Origin: Actinoplanes sichuanensis
GTDB taxonomy: Bacteria; Actinomycetota; Actinomycetes; Mycobacteriales; Micromonosporaceae
Direction: 5' to 3'
DNA length: 64,000 nucleotides
NCBI RefSeq assembly: GCF_033097365.1
Contig: NZ_AP028461.1
Location: 8,866,001-8,930,000, forward strand
Below are positions 40,447 through 50,109 of this stretch, in pieces; positions within the stretch are counted from its first letter, which is position 1, and every line of letters begins with the position of its first letter. Under the pieces are notes generated by a model, which was not told where the DNA came from, searched no databases, and worked only from the letters and a program-made list of their open reading frames with translations. The position numbers and the translations under genes are program-made.

Positions 40447-42359
40447 CAGGCTCCCCACCAGGCGATGGCGCCGAGCAGCAGGGCCGCGGCGCAGACGGCG
40501 ACCGCGGCGGCCGGCAGCGGCAGCCGGTGCGCCTCCTTGAGCGCGTCACCGGCCCGGGTCGCGCCGGTTCCGGTGCCTGTGACGGCGGCGTCGACGATCC
40601 GGGTGTCGCCCATGGTGGCCCACCGGGCCAGCGCCTCGGCCGGGCGGACCACGAGCCGGTGCTGGACGTCGTCGAGGCGGAAACCCGCGGCCAGGAACGG
40701 CCGGGCCCGGCCGAACACGAGAGCCGGATCGGTGCCGGGAACCGCCCACCACAGCCACCAGGCCGTGCCGGCACCGGTGGTGAGCAGCAGCATCGGCAGG
40801 GCGACGGCCACTCCCAGGTGCGGGTCTTCGAGTTCGAGGGCGGTCCGGAACCCCGGGGCGAACGCGGCCAGACCGAGCAGGGCGGCCGGGACGGCGAGCA
40901 GGATCAGCGGCCAACGCATCGGGGCCGGCGGGTCGTGCGGACGGTCCGGGACCTGGTAGCGACCGTCGTCGAAACCGACCTCCCAGGCCGGGCCGGACGG
41001 GCCGTACGCCCGGGACGGGCCGAAGAACGCGCGCAGGAACAACCTGGTCGCATACCAGGCGGTGACCCCGACCGACAGCAGCGCGGCCAGCCAGACCAGC
41101 CAGGCGGCCCAGGCCGGAGCGGTCTCGCCGCCCTCGGTGGCGTGGGCGGCCGCGGTCAACACGTTCTCCTTCGACCAGAAACCGGAGAGCGGCGGCAGCC
41201 CGGCCAGCGCGCCCAGCCCGATCGCGAACGACCAGAACGTCACCGGCATGTGCGGGCGCAGGCCGCCCATCCGGGACATCAGGTTGGTACCGACCGCGTG
41301 GATCACCGCGCCCGCCGCGAGGAACAGCAGCGCCTTGAACGCGGCGTGGGTGAGGAGGTGGAACAGTGCGGCGGCCGGTGAACCGACGGCCAGGGCGCCG
41401 GTCATGTAGCCGATCTGCGAGACGGTCGACCAGGCCAGGACCCGTTTCAGGTCATCCTGGACGGTCGCCGACAGGGCGCCGATCAGGATCGTGATCGCGG
41501 CCATCACGGCGAGGGTGGCGAGCGCAGCAGGGGACTGCGTGTAGAGCGGGTACAGGCGGAACACCACGTAGACGCCGGCCGCGACCATCGTGGCCGCGTG
41601 GATCAGCGCCGAGATCGGAGTGGGGCCGGCCATCGCGTCGGGCAGCCAGGTGTGCAGCGGGAACTGGGCGCTCTTGCCGGCCACCCCGGCCAGGATCAAC
41701 AGCAGCGCGGCGGTCAGCGTGCCGGCCGAGTAGTCGTGGGCGAGCACGTCCGGCAGGTAGGTGCTCTTCGCGTCGGCGACCAGGACGGCGATGCCGAGCA
41801 GGAAACCGATGTCGCCGACCCGGGTGACCAGGAACGCCTTCACCGCGGCGGCGGGCGCCTCCGGCAGCCGCCGATCATGGCCGATCAACAGGTACGAGCA
41901 GGCGCCCATCACCTCCCAGCCGATCAGCATCAGGATCAGGTCGCTACCGGTGACGACCAGCAGCATCGCGCCGGTGAAGAGGCTGACCTGGGCCGCGTAC
42001 GGCGCGTAGCGGGGGTCGTCGTGCAGGTAGGTGATCGAGTAGATCTGCACGAACAGCGCGACCACCGTGACGGCCAGCGCCACGTAGGCGGCCGCGGCGT
42101 CGACGAACGTGCTGAACCGGACCTCCAGGTCACCGATCGTCGCCAGCGTCAGGCCGGCATCCCAACCGTCGGACGGCTGGGCCGGTTCCAGGACCAGGCG
42201 AAACGCGAGAAGCAGCGCCACCGCGGCGCCGGATACCCCGAAGGCTGCGGCGAGACGCCGACGGTTCCGGTCACCGTCGCCCGGCGGCAGGGTCAGACCG
42301 AGCAGACCGACCAGCAGGGGTACGAGCGGAAGCAGCGGCCCGGCGACGTCGATGCTCAC
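40446..42359 (-). CDS. nuoL: NADH-quinone oxidoreductase subunit L
   Basis: 637 residues, the largest antiporter-like subunit with its long lateral helix. Visible motifs are FVDAAAAYVALAVTVVALFVQIYSITYLHDDPRY, GWEVMGACSYLLIGHD, SAQFPLHTWLPDAMAGPTPISALIHAATMVAAGVYV and GLPPLSGFWSKE. The GTG at 42359 overlaps the nuoK stop (GTGA). Confidence 0.95.
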   Translation of the reverse strand: MSIDVAGPLLPLVPLLVGLLGLTLPPGDGDRNRRRLAAAFGVSGAAVALLLAFRLVLEPAQPSDGWDAGLTLATIGDLEVRFSTFVDAAAAYVALAVTVVALFVQIYSITYLHDDPRYAPYAAQVSLFTGAMLLVVTGSDLILMLIGWEVMGACSYLLIGHDRRLPEAPAAAVKAFLVTRVGDIGFLLGIAVLVADAKSTYLPDVLAHDYSAGTLTAALLLILAGVAGKSAQFPLHTWLPDAMAGPTPISALIHAATMVAAGVYVVFRLYPLYTQSPAALATLAVMAAITILIGALSATVQDDLKRVLAWSTVSQIGYMTGALAVGSPAAALFHLLTHAAFKALLFLAAGAVIHAVGTNLMSRMGGLRPHMPVTFWSFAIGLGALAGLPPLSGFWSKENVLTAAAHATEGGETAPAWAAWLVWLAALLSVGVTAWYATRLFLRAFFGPSRAYGPSGPAWEVGFDDGRYQVPDRPHDPPAPMRWPLILLAVPAALLGLAAFAPGFRTALELEDPHLGVAVALPMLLLTTGAGTAWWLWWAVPGTDPALVFGRARPFLAAGFRLDDVQHRLVVRPAEALARWATMGDTRIVDAAVTGTGTGATRAGDALKEAHRLPLPAAAVAVCAAALLLGAIAWWGA

Positions 42360-42727
42360 CCGGCCACCCGTTCCTCGTCCGCTTCCAGCCGTACGTCGTC
42401 GACCACGACCGCCTTACGCATCCGGTAGAACTGCAGGATGATCGCCAGGCCCACGCCCACCTCGGCGGCGGCCAGCACGATCACGAACAGGGCCAGCACC
42501 CCGCCGGTGCCCGGAGCGGCCGAACCTGGGCGGGCCCACGACTCGATCGCCACACCGGTCAATGCCGAGCGCAGCGACACGTCGGCGGTGATCAGGATCA
42601 GGTTGACCGCGTTCAGCATCAACTCGACGGCCATCAGGACCAGGATCGCGTTGCGCCGTCGCAGGACGCCGTAGACGCCCAGGCCGAACAGCAGGGCGCC
42701 GACGACGTACGGAATGACGACGTGCAT
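42356..42727 (-). CDS. nuoK: NADH-quinone oxidoreductase subunit K
   Basis: 123 residues, three membrane helices, with the conserved buried Glu residues in ILVLMAVELMLNAVNL and VIVLAAAEVGVGLAIILQFYR. The C-terminal tail (RMRKAVVVDDVRLEADEERVAG) is longer than usual. ATG 42727 shares a base with the nuoJ stop. Confidence 0.95.
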   Translation of the reverse strand: MHVVIPYVVGALLFGLGVYGVLRRRNAILVLMAVELMLNAVNLILITADVSLRSALTGVAIESWARPGSAAPGTGGVLALFVIVLAAAEVGVGLAIILQFYRMRKAVVVDDVRLEADEERVAG

Positions 42728-43263
42728 CAGGCCTCCCGCTCGTGCTGCCCGGCGGCGATGTGGGTGCGTGCGCCGATGTCCGGGCGGGACAGCACGATCG
42801 CGCCGACCAGGGCGGACAGCAGCAGGATCGAGAGCACCTCGAACGGCAGCACCCAGGCGCCGAAGATCTGCTCGCCGACCCGCTCGGCGGTGCCCGGCTC
42901 GGGGGCCGGGTAGTGGACCCAGCGGAAGGCGTCGGCGAACAGGGCGGCCAGGCCCAGTCCGGCGCCTCCCCCGATCAGGACCGCCGGGAGCGCCGGCCGG
43001 TCCAGGTCGGTGGACGGGCCGATCGGAGCCCGGGTCAGCATCACGGCGAACAGCAGGAGCACCACCACGGCGCCCACATAGACCAGGATCTGGACCCAGG
43101 CGACCAGCTCGGCGCCCAGGACCAGGTAGAGGCCGGCCATCGCGCCCAGGCTGACCACCAGGTAGAGGCCGGAGCGGACCAGGTGGGCGCTGGTCACCAC
43201 CAGGAAGCCCGCGCCTACGGCGACCGCGCCGAGCGCCAGCAGAAGCACGTCGGCGACGGTCAC
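42727..43263 (-). CDS. nuoJ: NADH-quinone oxidoreductase subunit J
   Basis: 178 residues, five membrane helices, with the typical [43 protein letters not shown] including the pi-bulge helix. The GTG at 43263 overlaps the nuoI stop (GTGA). Confidence 0.94.
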   Translation of the reverse strand: MTVADVLLLALGAVAVGAGFLVVTSAHLVRSGLYLVVSLGAMAGLYLVLGAELVAWVQILVYVGAVVVLLLFAVMLTRAPIGPSTDLDRPALPAVLIGGGAGLGLAALFADAFRWVHYPAPEPGTAERVGEQIFGAWVLPFEVLSILLLSALVGAIVLSRPDIGARTHIAAGQHEREA

Positions 43264-43973
43264 TGATCCGCCTCCGGTCGGGGATCCGGCTTTGGTGCCT
43301 CCGCCTTCGCTTCTGGGGCGGGTGCTTCCGCCGAGGGTCGTGGTTCGGCCGGGCGGGCCGGCGCGGGCGGGGCGGCGGCGGGTGCGGTTGTCCGGGGTGT
43401 GGCGCGTACCGCTGCCGGTCTTGCGGTCTTCGCGGCGGTGGCCGCGCCCGGACCGGCTGCCTTGCGCGCCGCGGTGGCCTCCTCCTTGGAAGGTTCACCG
43501 AGGACGTCGTGCGCGGGCGGCGGAGGCACCGTGCGCATCCACTCGCCCAGCCGGTTCTTGTCGTGCAGCAGGTCGAGGACGTCGGTCTCGGCGTATTCGA
43601 ACTCGGGCGTCCAGTGCAGCGCGTCGAACGGGCAGACCTCGATGCAGATCCCGCAGTACATGCACAGGGAGAAGTCGATGTCGAACCGGTCCAGCACATT
43701 GCGCTGGCGGGCGCGCGCGGCGCCCGGGACGACGACCTCCTCCTTGTGCGAGTCGATGTAGATGCACCAGTCGGGGCACTCTCGCGCGCAGAGCATGCAG
43801 ACCGTGCAGTTCTCCTCGGACAGCGCGATCACGCCGCGGGAGCGTGGCGGCAGGTCAGGCTGCACGTCCGGGTACTGCTGGGTGGTGGATCGCCGTGTCA
43901 GGGTCTTCAGAGTTACGGCGAGCCCGTCGAGCAGGCCCTTGCCGGGCACGATGCGCTCACCGTTGTCACTCAC
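43260..43973 (-). CDS. nuoI: NADH-quinone oxidoreductase subunit I (2x[4Fe-4S])
   Basis: 237 residues. Two ferredoxin-type clusters, [12 protein letters not shown] and [12 protein letters not shown], pass electrons in the connecting arm. After about residue 150 there is a low-complexity Ala/Pro/Lys tail of some 85 residues that typical NuoI lacks. The start is GTG at 43973. Confidence 0.95.
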   Translation of the reverse strand: MSDNGERIVPGKGLLDGLAVTLKTLTRRSTTQQYPDVQPDLPPRSRGVIALSEENCTVCMLCARECPDWCIYIDSHKEEVVVPGAARARQRNVLDRFDIDFSLCMYCGICIEVCPFDALHWTPEFEYAETDVLDLLHDKNRLGEWMRTVPPPPAHDVLGEPSKEEATAARKAAGPGAATAAKTARPAAVRATPRTTAPAAAPPAPARPAEPRPSAEAPAPEAKAEAPKPDPRPEADQ

Positions 43974-44025
43974 AAGGGACCATCCTGCCCGCTCGGCTCT
44001 TCCGGCGCGACCTTGCCCCGGCGTT

Positions 44026-44970
44026 TCAGAGAAGGGACTTCACGGCCACCGTGAGGACCAGTTGGGCCAGGGCGACCGGGACCAGGATCAGCCAGCAGAG
44101 GCGTTGTAGCTGGTCCTCACGCATGCGGGGGTACGTGACCCGCAGCCAGATGATCACGAAGGACAGGACGCCGATCTTCAGGAACGTCCACAGCCAGCCG
44201 AGTTGGTCCTCCATCGGCCCGTGCCAGCCGCCCAGGAACAGAACCGTGGTCAAGGCCGCGATCACGACGATGCCGACGTACTCGGCGAGCAGGAAGAACG
44301 CGAACCGCAAGCCGGTGTACTCGGTCATGTAGCCGAAGACCAGCTCCGAGTCGGCGATCGGCATGTCGAAGGGTGGGCGGCGGATCTCGGCCAGACCGGA
44401 GATGAAGAAGACCAGGGCGGCCGGGGCCTGCCAGATCAGCCACCAGGGCTGCCACGCCTCGACGATGCCGGGCAGGCTCAGCGTGCCGGCCGCCATCGCG
44501 ACGCTCGCCGCGGCCAGGACCAGCGGAAGCTCGTAGCCCAGCAGCTGAGCGGCGCCCCGGACACCGCCGAGCAGGCTGTACTTGTTGGCCGACGCCCACG
44601 CCGACATCAGCACCGCGACCACGCCGATGCCGAGCACCGCGAGCACCAGGAACAGGCCGATGTCCAGGCTCTGCGCCACCAGGCCGGGGCCGATCGGGAT
44701 GGTCATCACGACCACCAGGTACGGGAACAGGGCCACCAGCGGGGCCAGCCGGAACACCGTCCGGTCGGCGTCACGCGGGGTGATGTCCTCCTTCTGGACG
44801 AACTTCACCCCGTCCGCGATCAGCTGGGCCCAGCCGTGGAAGGCGCCCGCATACATCGGGCCGACCCGGCCCTGCATGTGCGCCATCACCTTGTGCTCGG
44901 CCTGACCGACGACCAGCGGCAGCACGAGGAAACCGGCCAGCACGGCGAGAACCCGGATGAGGAGTTCCAT
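44026..44970 (-). CDS. nuoH: NADH-quinone oxidoreductase subunit H
   Basis: 314 residues. It forms the quinone-binding base of complex I, with [62 protein letters not shown] and [41 protein letters not shown] 44970 shares a base with the nuoC stop. Confidence 0.95.
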   Translation of the reverse strand: MELLIRVLAVLAGFLVLPLVVGQAEHKVMAHMQGRVGPMYAGAFHGWAQLIADGVKFVQKEDITPRDADRTVFRLAPLVALFPYLVVVMTIPIGPGLVAQSLDIGLFLVLAVLGIGVVAVLMSAWASANKYSLLGGVRGAAQLLGYELPLVLAAASVAMAAGTLSLPGIVEAWQPWWLIWQAPAALVFFISGLAEIRRPPFDMPIADSELVFGYMTEYTGLRFAFFLLAEYVGIVVIAALTTVLFLGGWHGPMEDQLGWLWTFLKIGVLSFVIIWLRVTYPRMREDQLQRLCWLILVPVALAQLVLTVAVKSLL

Positions 44971-45581
44971 CACTGCCTCTCCTCCTTGAGCGGGCCCCAC
45001 TCGTTCGGCGCGGGGACACCTGGCGGGCGCATCGGGGCTCGTTTGGCCGGACCCCCCTCGGATTCGCCCGGCTCTTTGGCACCCGGCCACGGTTTCGCCA
45101 CCCGGGCCGCCAGCACGAACTCCTTGCGCAGCGGGTGGCCCTCGAACTCCGGCGGCAGCAGCAGCGGGCGCAGGTCGGGATGGCGGGCGAAGGTGATGCC
45201 GAACATCTCGAACGTCTCCCGCTCGTGCCAGGCCGCACCCGGGTAGAGGTCCACCAGCGACTCCACCTCCGGATCCGCGCGCGACACCCGGGTGCGCAAC
45301 AGCACCCCGTGCCGACGGCGGGTGGACCAGAGGTGCGCCACCACCGAGAAGCCGCCGTCCAGCTCGTCCACCGCGGAGAGCCAGTCGAAGAAGTCGCAGC
45401 CCAGAGCACCGGCGTCACGGGCCGCCTCGGCCGCGAACCACCAGCGGGCGACAGGCACGTCGACCACCGCGCGGGCGTGGCCGGGGCCACCGCCGGAGAC
45501 CTCGGACGTGACCGTGCCCTTATCCGGATCGTCGGTCGCCAGCAGGTGGACCAGGCGTTCACCGACCTCTTCGGGCGTCAT
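44970..45581 (-). CDS. nuoC: NADH-quinone oxidoreductase subunit C
   Basis: About 203 residues. The 30-kDa subunit motif is HERETFEMFGITFARHPDLRPLLLPPEFEGHPLRKEFVL. The C-terminal tail is Pro/Gly-rich. I chose ATG 45581, eight bases after AGGA; ATG 45590, three codons upstream, is possible. It is not fused to NuoD, and no nuoD follows: the next gene is nuoH. It is the first gene of the eight-gene nuo operon and is divergent from a sigma factor gene. Confidence 0.93.
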   Translation of the reverse strand: MTPEEVGERLVHLLATDDPDKGTVTSEVSGGGPGHARAVVDVPVARWWFAAEAARDAGALGCDFFDWLSAVDELDGGFSVVAHLWSTRRRHGVLLRTRVSRADPEVESLVDLYPGAAWHERETFEMFGITFARHPDLRPLLLPPEFEGHPLRKEFVLAARVAKPWPGAKEPGESEGGPAKRAPMRPPGVPAPNEWGPLKEERQ

Positions 45582-45645
45582 GCGAGTCATCCTATGATCC
45601 GGGGCCGGGGTGCAACGTTTCGCCGGGCGGCCGCGTGTAGTCCCC

Positions 45646-46185
45646 GTGACCCCCAGATCCGCACTGGAGACACCCATCCGGGCCGATGCCGATCCGCCCA
45701 GCTTCGACGATGTGTACGCCGCCGCGTACGCCGACCTCGCCGTGCAGTTGTACGCGTACTTCGGCGACCGGCAGGAGGCGCAGGACGTCGCCCAGGAGGC
45801 GTTCTGTCGCGCCCTGGCCAGGTGGAACACCATAGCGAGGTACGACGATCCGGTCGCCTGGATCCGCCGGGTCGCCTGGAATCTGGCCGTCAGCCGGTGG
45901 CGTCGCGCCCGAACCGCCCTCAACTTCCTGCGCAGGCAGCGCCCGGACGAACCGCGGACCGAAGGACCCGGGCCGGAACGGGTCGCCCTGGTCGCCGCGC
46001 TCGGAACGCTGCCGCCGGCTCAGCGCCGAGCCATCGTGCTGCATTACCTGGCCGATCTGCCGGTCGCCGAGATCGCCCTGCGGGAACGCGTCACCGAGGT
46101 GACGGTCCGCTCCCACCTGCACCGGGGGCGGGCCGCGCTCGCCGCCCGGCTCAAGTCTTCCGAGTCGCACGGGGGTGCGTCGTGA
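45646..46185 (+). CDS. ECF sigma factor
   Basis: About 179 residues. Region 2 (DDVYAAAYADLAVQLYAYFGDRQEAQDVAQEAFCRALARW ... DPVAWIRRVAWNLAVSRWRR) and region 4 (LGTLPPAQRRAIVLHYLADLPVAEIALRERVTEVTVRSHLHRGRAAL) are complete. I chose GTG 45646; GTG 45610 would extend into the divergent nuoC promoter. The TGA overlaps the GTG of the next gene (GTGA), the usual sigma/anti-sigma coupling. Confidence 0.9.
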   Translation: MTPRSALETPIRADADPPSFDDVYAAAYADLAVQLYAYFGDRQEAQDVAQEAFCRALARWNTIARYDDPVAWIRRVAWNLAVSRWRRARTALNFLRRQRPDEPRTEGPGPERVALVAALGTLPPAQRRAIVLHYLADLPVAEIALRERVTEVTVRSHLHRGRAALAARLKSSESHGGAS

Positions 46186-47246
46186 CCACCGATCAGCTGA
46201 AGGACCTCTTCGACGAACTGCGTGAAGAGACGGTGCCGACGATACGGCCACCCGGCGCCGCGGCGGCCCGACGTACCTTGCGCAGGCGCCGTGCCACCAC
46301 CGCGGCCGTGTCCGCCGCGGCGGCGGTCGTGGCGATCGCCGGCGGCATCACCGTCGTGGCCGGACACCGCGAACCGGCGCCCCGGCTGACCCCCGCTCCC
46401 CCGGCCGCGTCCGCGTCCACCGGGCCGGAACGCACCGCGCCGCAACTCACCGGGCCGGAACGCACCGCGTTGAACGCGATCGCCGACGGCCGCCCGATGG
46501 TGACGGTCACCTCGCCCGTGGTCGCCGGATACCAGTGGGCGAAGAAGATCTACCCTCCGGTGGTCGAGTTCACCGCGGCGTGCGCCGGCACCGGCGAGAT
46601 CACCCTCACGGTCACCGGCGGCTCACCTCTCGACCACAATCGGTTCAAGACGCATGACATGCCGATCAAGGTGCTCTGTACATCGTCGCCCGAACCGGTG
46701 CGCGCGGAACTGATGACCCCCATCGGCGTCGGCCTGACCGTCCGGCTGACGGATGCGAAGGGCGCCGGGCGATCCGGTTTCGCGTTCTCCCTACTTGGCA
46801 CCGGCGACGAGGAGTTCGCCCCCGACGACAAACGGCTCGACATCGAATCCCTGGTCGGCGGCCCGAGCGGCGAACTCGACGACGGCCGCGTGGTGCGAGC
46901 CGGTGGCGGGGTGCCCAGTTTCGAACCCGGTCACGGACTCGGCCCGAGCGGCTGGACGGAAGTCGACGGAAACGGGCCGTACGACCTGGTCATGGCCTGC
47001 CGCGGCGCGGGCACCTACACGCTGGAGCTCCGACTCGGCGCCCAGCCCGACATGACTGACGTCCAGAACGTTCAGCCCACCGGACCGCCGGTGGTGGCAC
47101 AGACCATCCCGTGTACGGCCGCGCCGCAGCGGTACTCGTGGCCCGTTTCCGGTGCAATCGGGACAGGCGTGACGATCTGGGAGGACTACGAGAACACGAC
47201 AGACACGACGGGCACCGTCGCCTGGTCGCTGGTCAGCCGCGAATAG
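46182..47246 (+). CDS. single-span membrane protein, likely anti-sigma or sensor partner
   Basis: 354 residues. A cytoplasmic N-terminus of about 40 residues (TTDQLKDLFDELREETVPTIRPPGAAAARRTLRRRRA) is followed by one membrane span (~42-62) and a large extracytoplasmic beta-rich region with two Cys pairs (AACAGTGEITLTV ... KVLCTSS; MACRGAGTYTLEL ... TIPCTAA). The coupling to the sigma gene suggests it controls that sigma factor. No HxxxCxxC zinc motif is present, so it is not a ZAS anti-sigma factor. Confidence 0.75.
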   Translation: MTTDQLKDLFDELREETVPTIRPPGAAAARRTLRRRRATTAAVSAAAAVVAIAGGITVVAGHREPAPRLTPAPPAASASTGPERTAPQLTGPERTALNAIADGRPMVTVTSPVVAGYQWAKKIYPPVVEFTAACAGTGEITLTVTGGSPLDHNRFKTHDMPIKVLCTSSPEPVRAELMTPIGVGLTVRLTDAKGAGRSGFAFSLLGTGDEEFAPDDKRLDIESLVGGPSGELDDGRVVRAGGGVPSFEPGHGLGPSGWTEVDGNGPYDLVMACRGAGTYTLELRLGAQPDMTDVQNVQPTGPPVVAQTIPCTAAPQRYSWPVSGAIGTGVTIWEDYENTTDTTGTVAWSLVSRE

Positions 47247-47249
47247 CCG

Positions 47250-48539
47250 TCACAGGCCGGGGAGGCGGCCGTTGCGGAAGACGTCGACGAAGTCCTGGTG
47301 GTCCTCGCGGGCCTGGTCACCGTACTTGTGCGCGAACTCGACCAGGTGCTGGAGGAAACCGGGCTCGTCCTTGTCGACGGCCGCGACGATCGCCTCCTCG
47401 GTGGAGAAGTCCACCAGGTCGTGGCTGGACTCGTCATCGGCCACCGAATGCATCCGGGCCACCGCTCGGCCCAGGTCGGCGATCACCCCGGAGAGCTCCT
47501 CCGGTTCGTTCACGTCAGACCAATCAAGGTCTGCGGCGTACGGGGAGACCTCCGCCACCAACTGCCCCACGCCGTTCAGTTCGGTGAACCCGAGCCACGG
47601 GTCGGCGTGTGCCTGCAGGGCCCGCTGCGACTCGGCCGTACGGTGGCCCTGGTGTTTGAAGTAGCCCCTGACCCGATCGTCGTCGATCCAGCGGGCCACG
47701 GCCGGGACCTGCGCCTGCTTCATGTAGATGACGACGTCGTTCTCCAGCGCCTCGGTGTGCCCCTCCAGCAGCAGGTTGTAGGAGGGCAGGCCGGCCGATC
47801 CGATGCCGACGCCCTTGCGCAGCTTGATGTCCTTGATGTGCAGCGACACCGGCCGGGACGCCTGCGGCAGGGTGGCCAGATAACGGTCGAACGCCTCCCG
47901 GACCGCCGCGTGGGTGGTCGCGTCCACGTCGTAGACGCCGTCACCGATCGAGAACCGGCGCTCGTACTCGTCGATCGTGGTCTGCTCGTTGAGCAGGTCG
48001 ACCCGGGTGTTCAACCGAGCCTCCTGGAGCACCCGGCGCAGCACACCTGTCGCGTTCTCCAACGTGATCGAGCCGATCGCGTCGTCACCGCCACGTGCGA
48101 TCGCTCGCAACTCGGTCAGATAGGACTGGGCGAACTCGGTCACCAGCGCGGTGATGTTGTCGTCGGAGAGCGCCTTCGAATACCCGATCAGCGCGATACT
48201 CGCCGAAAATCTCTTCAGATCCCAGCTGTACGGCCCGACGTACGCCTCATCGAAGTCGTTGACGTTGAAGACCAGGCGGCCGGACGAGTTCATGTACGTC
48301 CCGAAGTTCTCCGCGTGCAGGTCACCGTGGATCCACACTCGGCTCGTGCGCTCGTCGAGGAAGCTGTCGTCGCGGAAATCGCCGCTCAGATCGGCGTAGA
48401 AGAGCGAAGCGCTGCCCCGGTAGAAGGCGAACGGCGAGGCCGCCATCTTCCGGAACTTACGGCGGAAGGCGGCCGGGTCGAGCGCCATCAGCTCGCCGAA
48501 CTCGCGGGTCAGTACGTCGATGATGAAGTCGGCCCTCAT
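47250..48539 (-). CDS. DUF2252 kinase-like protein
   Basis: 429 residues of DUF2252. It resembles aminoglycoside-phosphotransferase-fold kinases, with the catalytic-loop-like [13 protein letters not shown] (~90) followed by [20 protein letters not shown], which provides the metal-binding Asp. The substrate is unknown. ATG 48539 is chosen; GTG 48548 is the alternative. It is divergent from hemC with about 50 bp between starts and converges on the sigma/anti-sigma pair with three bases between stops. Confidence 0.9.
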   Translation of the reverse strand: MRADFIIDVLTREFGELMALDPAAFRRKFRKMAASPFAFYRGSASLFYADLSGDFRDDSFLDERTSRVWIHGDLHAENFGTYMNSSGRLVFNVNDFDEAYVGPYSWDLKRFSASIALIGYSKALSDDNITALVTEFAQSYLTELRAIARGGDDAIGSITLENATGVLRRVLQEARLNTRVDLLNEQTTIDEYERRFSIGDGVYDVDATTHAAVREAFDRYLATLPQASRPVSLHIKDIKLRKGVGIGSAGLPSYNLLLEGHTEALENDVVIYMKQAQVPAVARWIDDDRVRGYFKHQGHRTAESQRALQAHADPWLGFTELNGVGQLVAEVSPYAADLDWSDVNEPEELSGVIADLGRAVARMHSVADDESSHDLVDFSTEEAIVAAVDKDEPGFLQHLVEFAHKYGDQAREDHQDFVDVFRNGRLPGL

Positions 48540-48588
48540 AGGGGTCACGGTACTCAGCCCTGAGGGGCCGGCGGTTACCCTTTCCGCT

Positions 48589-49533
48589 ATGTCCGCTTCA
48601 CGCTTGCTGCGTATCGGCACCCGCTCCTCCCCCATGGCCCTCGCCCAGGTCGAGCGTGTCCGGCGGATGCTCGCCGACCGACGGCCCGACGTGGCGGTCG
48701 AGGTCGTCCCGCTCAGCACCAGCGGCGACCGGTGGCAAGGAGCGTTGTCCGAGCTGGGTGGCAAGGGCGCGTTCACCAAAGAGGTCGATCAGGCGCTCCT
48801 CGACGGGCGGGCCGACCTCGCCGTGCACTGCGTGAAGGACGTTCCGGGCGACCGGCCCGCCCCGGCCGGCACCGTGTTCGCCGCCTATCTGGCCCGCGAC
48901 GACGTGCGGGACTGTCTCGTCGCCCCGGTCGGGGGCGACGGCTCGCGCGGCTCGGTCGGGCGCCGGATCGACGAACTGCCCGCCGGCACCCGGGTCGGCA
49001 CCTCGGCGGTCCGGCGGATCGCCCAGCTCGCCCTGCACTGGCCGGACCTCACCGCCGTGCCGATCCGCGGTAATGCCAACTCGCGGCTCGCACGCCTCGA
49101 CGCCGGGGATTACGACGTACTGCTCCTCGCCGTCGCCGGCCTGCACCGGATCGGCCTGCCGGAACGCATCGGACACATCATCGACGTGGACACGTTCGTG
49201 CCCGCCGTCGGCAGCGGGACGCTGGTGCTGCAGTGCCGGCAGGACGACGAGGCGGCACTGGAGATCGCCGGGGTGCTCGCCGACCACCGGACCGGGCGGG
49301 AGACCGAGGCCGAGCGCACCATGCTGCACATCCTCCAGGGGAGTTGCAGCTCGCCGATCGGCGGTTACGCCCGTACCGAACCGGACGGGCGACTGAGCCT
49401 GCGGGCCCGGGTGATCAGCCTGGACGGCAAGACGGTGCTGGACGCCCACGAGTGGGCCACCGATCCGGTCGTGCTGGGCACGTCGGTCGCCGCGTCCCTG
49501 CTCCGGCAGGGTGCCCGGGAGATCCTCGGCTAG
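48589..49533 (+). CDS. hemC: hydroxymethylbilane synthase-like protein, divergent HemC
   Basis: 314 residues. HMBS polymerises four porphobilinogens to hydroxymethylbilane. Visible are [76 protein letters not shown] and the dipyrromethane-cofactor Cys in [12 protein letters not shown]. Differences from typical HemC ([21 protein letters not shown] where PAxGQGAL is usual) and the absence of hemA, hemD or hemB nearby suggest a paralogue rather than the housekeeping copy. ATG 48589 is the best start. Confidence 0.85.
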   Translation: MSASRLLRIGTRSSPMALAQVERVRRMLADRRPDVAVEVVPLSTSGDRWQGALSELGGKGAFTKEVDQALLDGRADLAVHCVKDVPGDRPAPAGTVFAAYLARDDVRDCLVAPVGGDGSRGSVGRRIDELPAGTRVGTSAVRRIAQLALHWPDLTAVPIRGNANSRLARLDAGDYDVLLLAVAGLHRIGLPERIGHIIDVDTFVPAVGSGTLVLQCRQDDEAALEIAGVLADHRTGRETEAERTMLHILQGSCSSPIGGYARTEPDGRLSLRARVISLDGKTVLDAHEWATDPVVLGTSVAASLLRQGAREILG

Positions 49534-49540
49534 CCACGCC

Positions 49541-49608
49541 GGTTCACCTCGCCGGCGGCTTCACCAGCGGGGCGGGTTCACCTCGCCGGCGGTTTCACCA
49601 GCGGGGCG
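49541..49608. repeat. 34-bp tandem duplication at the 3' end of nuoB
   Basis: Two adjacent 34-base copies (49541-49574 and 49575-49608) differ at one base (C/T at equivalent positions 49559 and 49593). The nuoB stop codon lies in the second copy, so the first repeats the sequence that encodes the last residues (APLVKPPAR) downstream of the stop. Confidence 0.9.
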
Positions 49609-50105
49609 GTCAGAGCCAGCGGGTCGGGGCGGTGCACGCCGCCCGGGCCGGACTGCTCGGCCGCGATCTTCTCCTGCAGCCGCAGGATGCCGTGCAGCAG
49701 CGCCTCCGGCCGGGGTGGGCATCCGGGCACGTAGACGTCCACCGGAATGATCTGGTCGACGCCCTTGGTGACCGAGTACGAATCCCAGTAGGGCCCACCA
49801 CAGTTCGAGCAGGAACCGAACGAGATCACATACTTCGGCTCGGGCATCTGGTCGTAGAGCCGCTTGATGGCCGGCGCCATCTTGTCGGTGACCGTGCCGG
49901 ACACCACCATGAGGTCAGCCTGCCGGGGCCCGTGCGCGAACGGGATGACCCCGAGCCGCATGAAGTCATGCCGGGCCATGCTGGACGCGATGAACTCGAT
50001 GGCACAGCACGCGAGCCCGAAATTGAACACCCAGAGGGAGTAGCGGCGCCCCCAGTTCAGCACGAACCGGATGGGTTCCCCGAGCACTCCTGGCAGACCG
50101 GCCAT
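49578..50105 (-). CDS. nuoB: NADH-quinone oxidoreductase subunit B (N2 cluster)
   Basis: 175 residues. All four N2 [4Fe-4S] Cys are present: the tandem pair in GLACCAIEF, one in [10 protein letters not shown] and one in PGCPPRPE. It is separated from nuoC by about 4 kb (sigma pair, DUF2252, hemC). In normal operons nuoB directly precedes nuoC. A tandem 34-bp repeat covers its stop codon. The Fic gene ends five bases upstream on the same strand, so nuoB may lie in the Fic transcript. Confidence 0.95.
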   Translation of the reverse strand: MAGLPGVLGEPIRFVLNWGRRYSLWVFNFGLACCAIEFIASSMARHDFMRLGVIPFAHGPRQADLMVVSGTVTDKMAPAIKRLYDQMPEPKYVISFGSCSNCGGPYWDSYSVTKGVDQIIPVDVYVPGCPPRPEALLHGILRLQEKIAAEQSGPGGVHRPDPLALTAPLVKPPAR

Positions 50106-50109
50106 CCGG

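Noticed and set aside
45135-46181. A 5' extension of the anti-sigma-like gene
   Set aside because: The upstream frame overlaps nuoC and the sigma gene in other phases; GTG 46182 with the GTGA overlap is the natural start.
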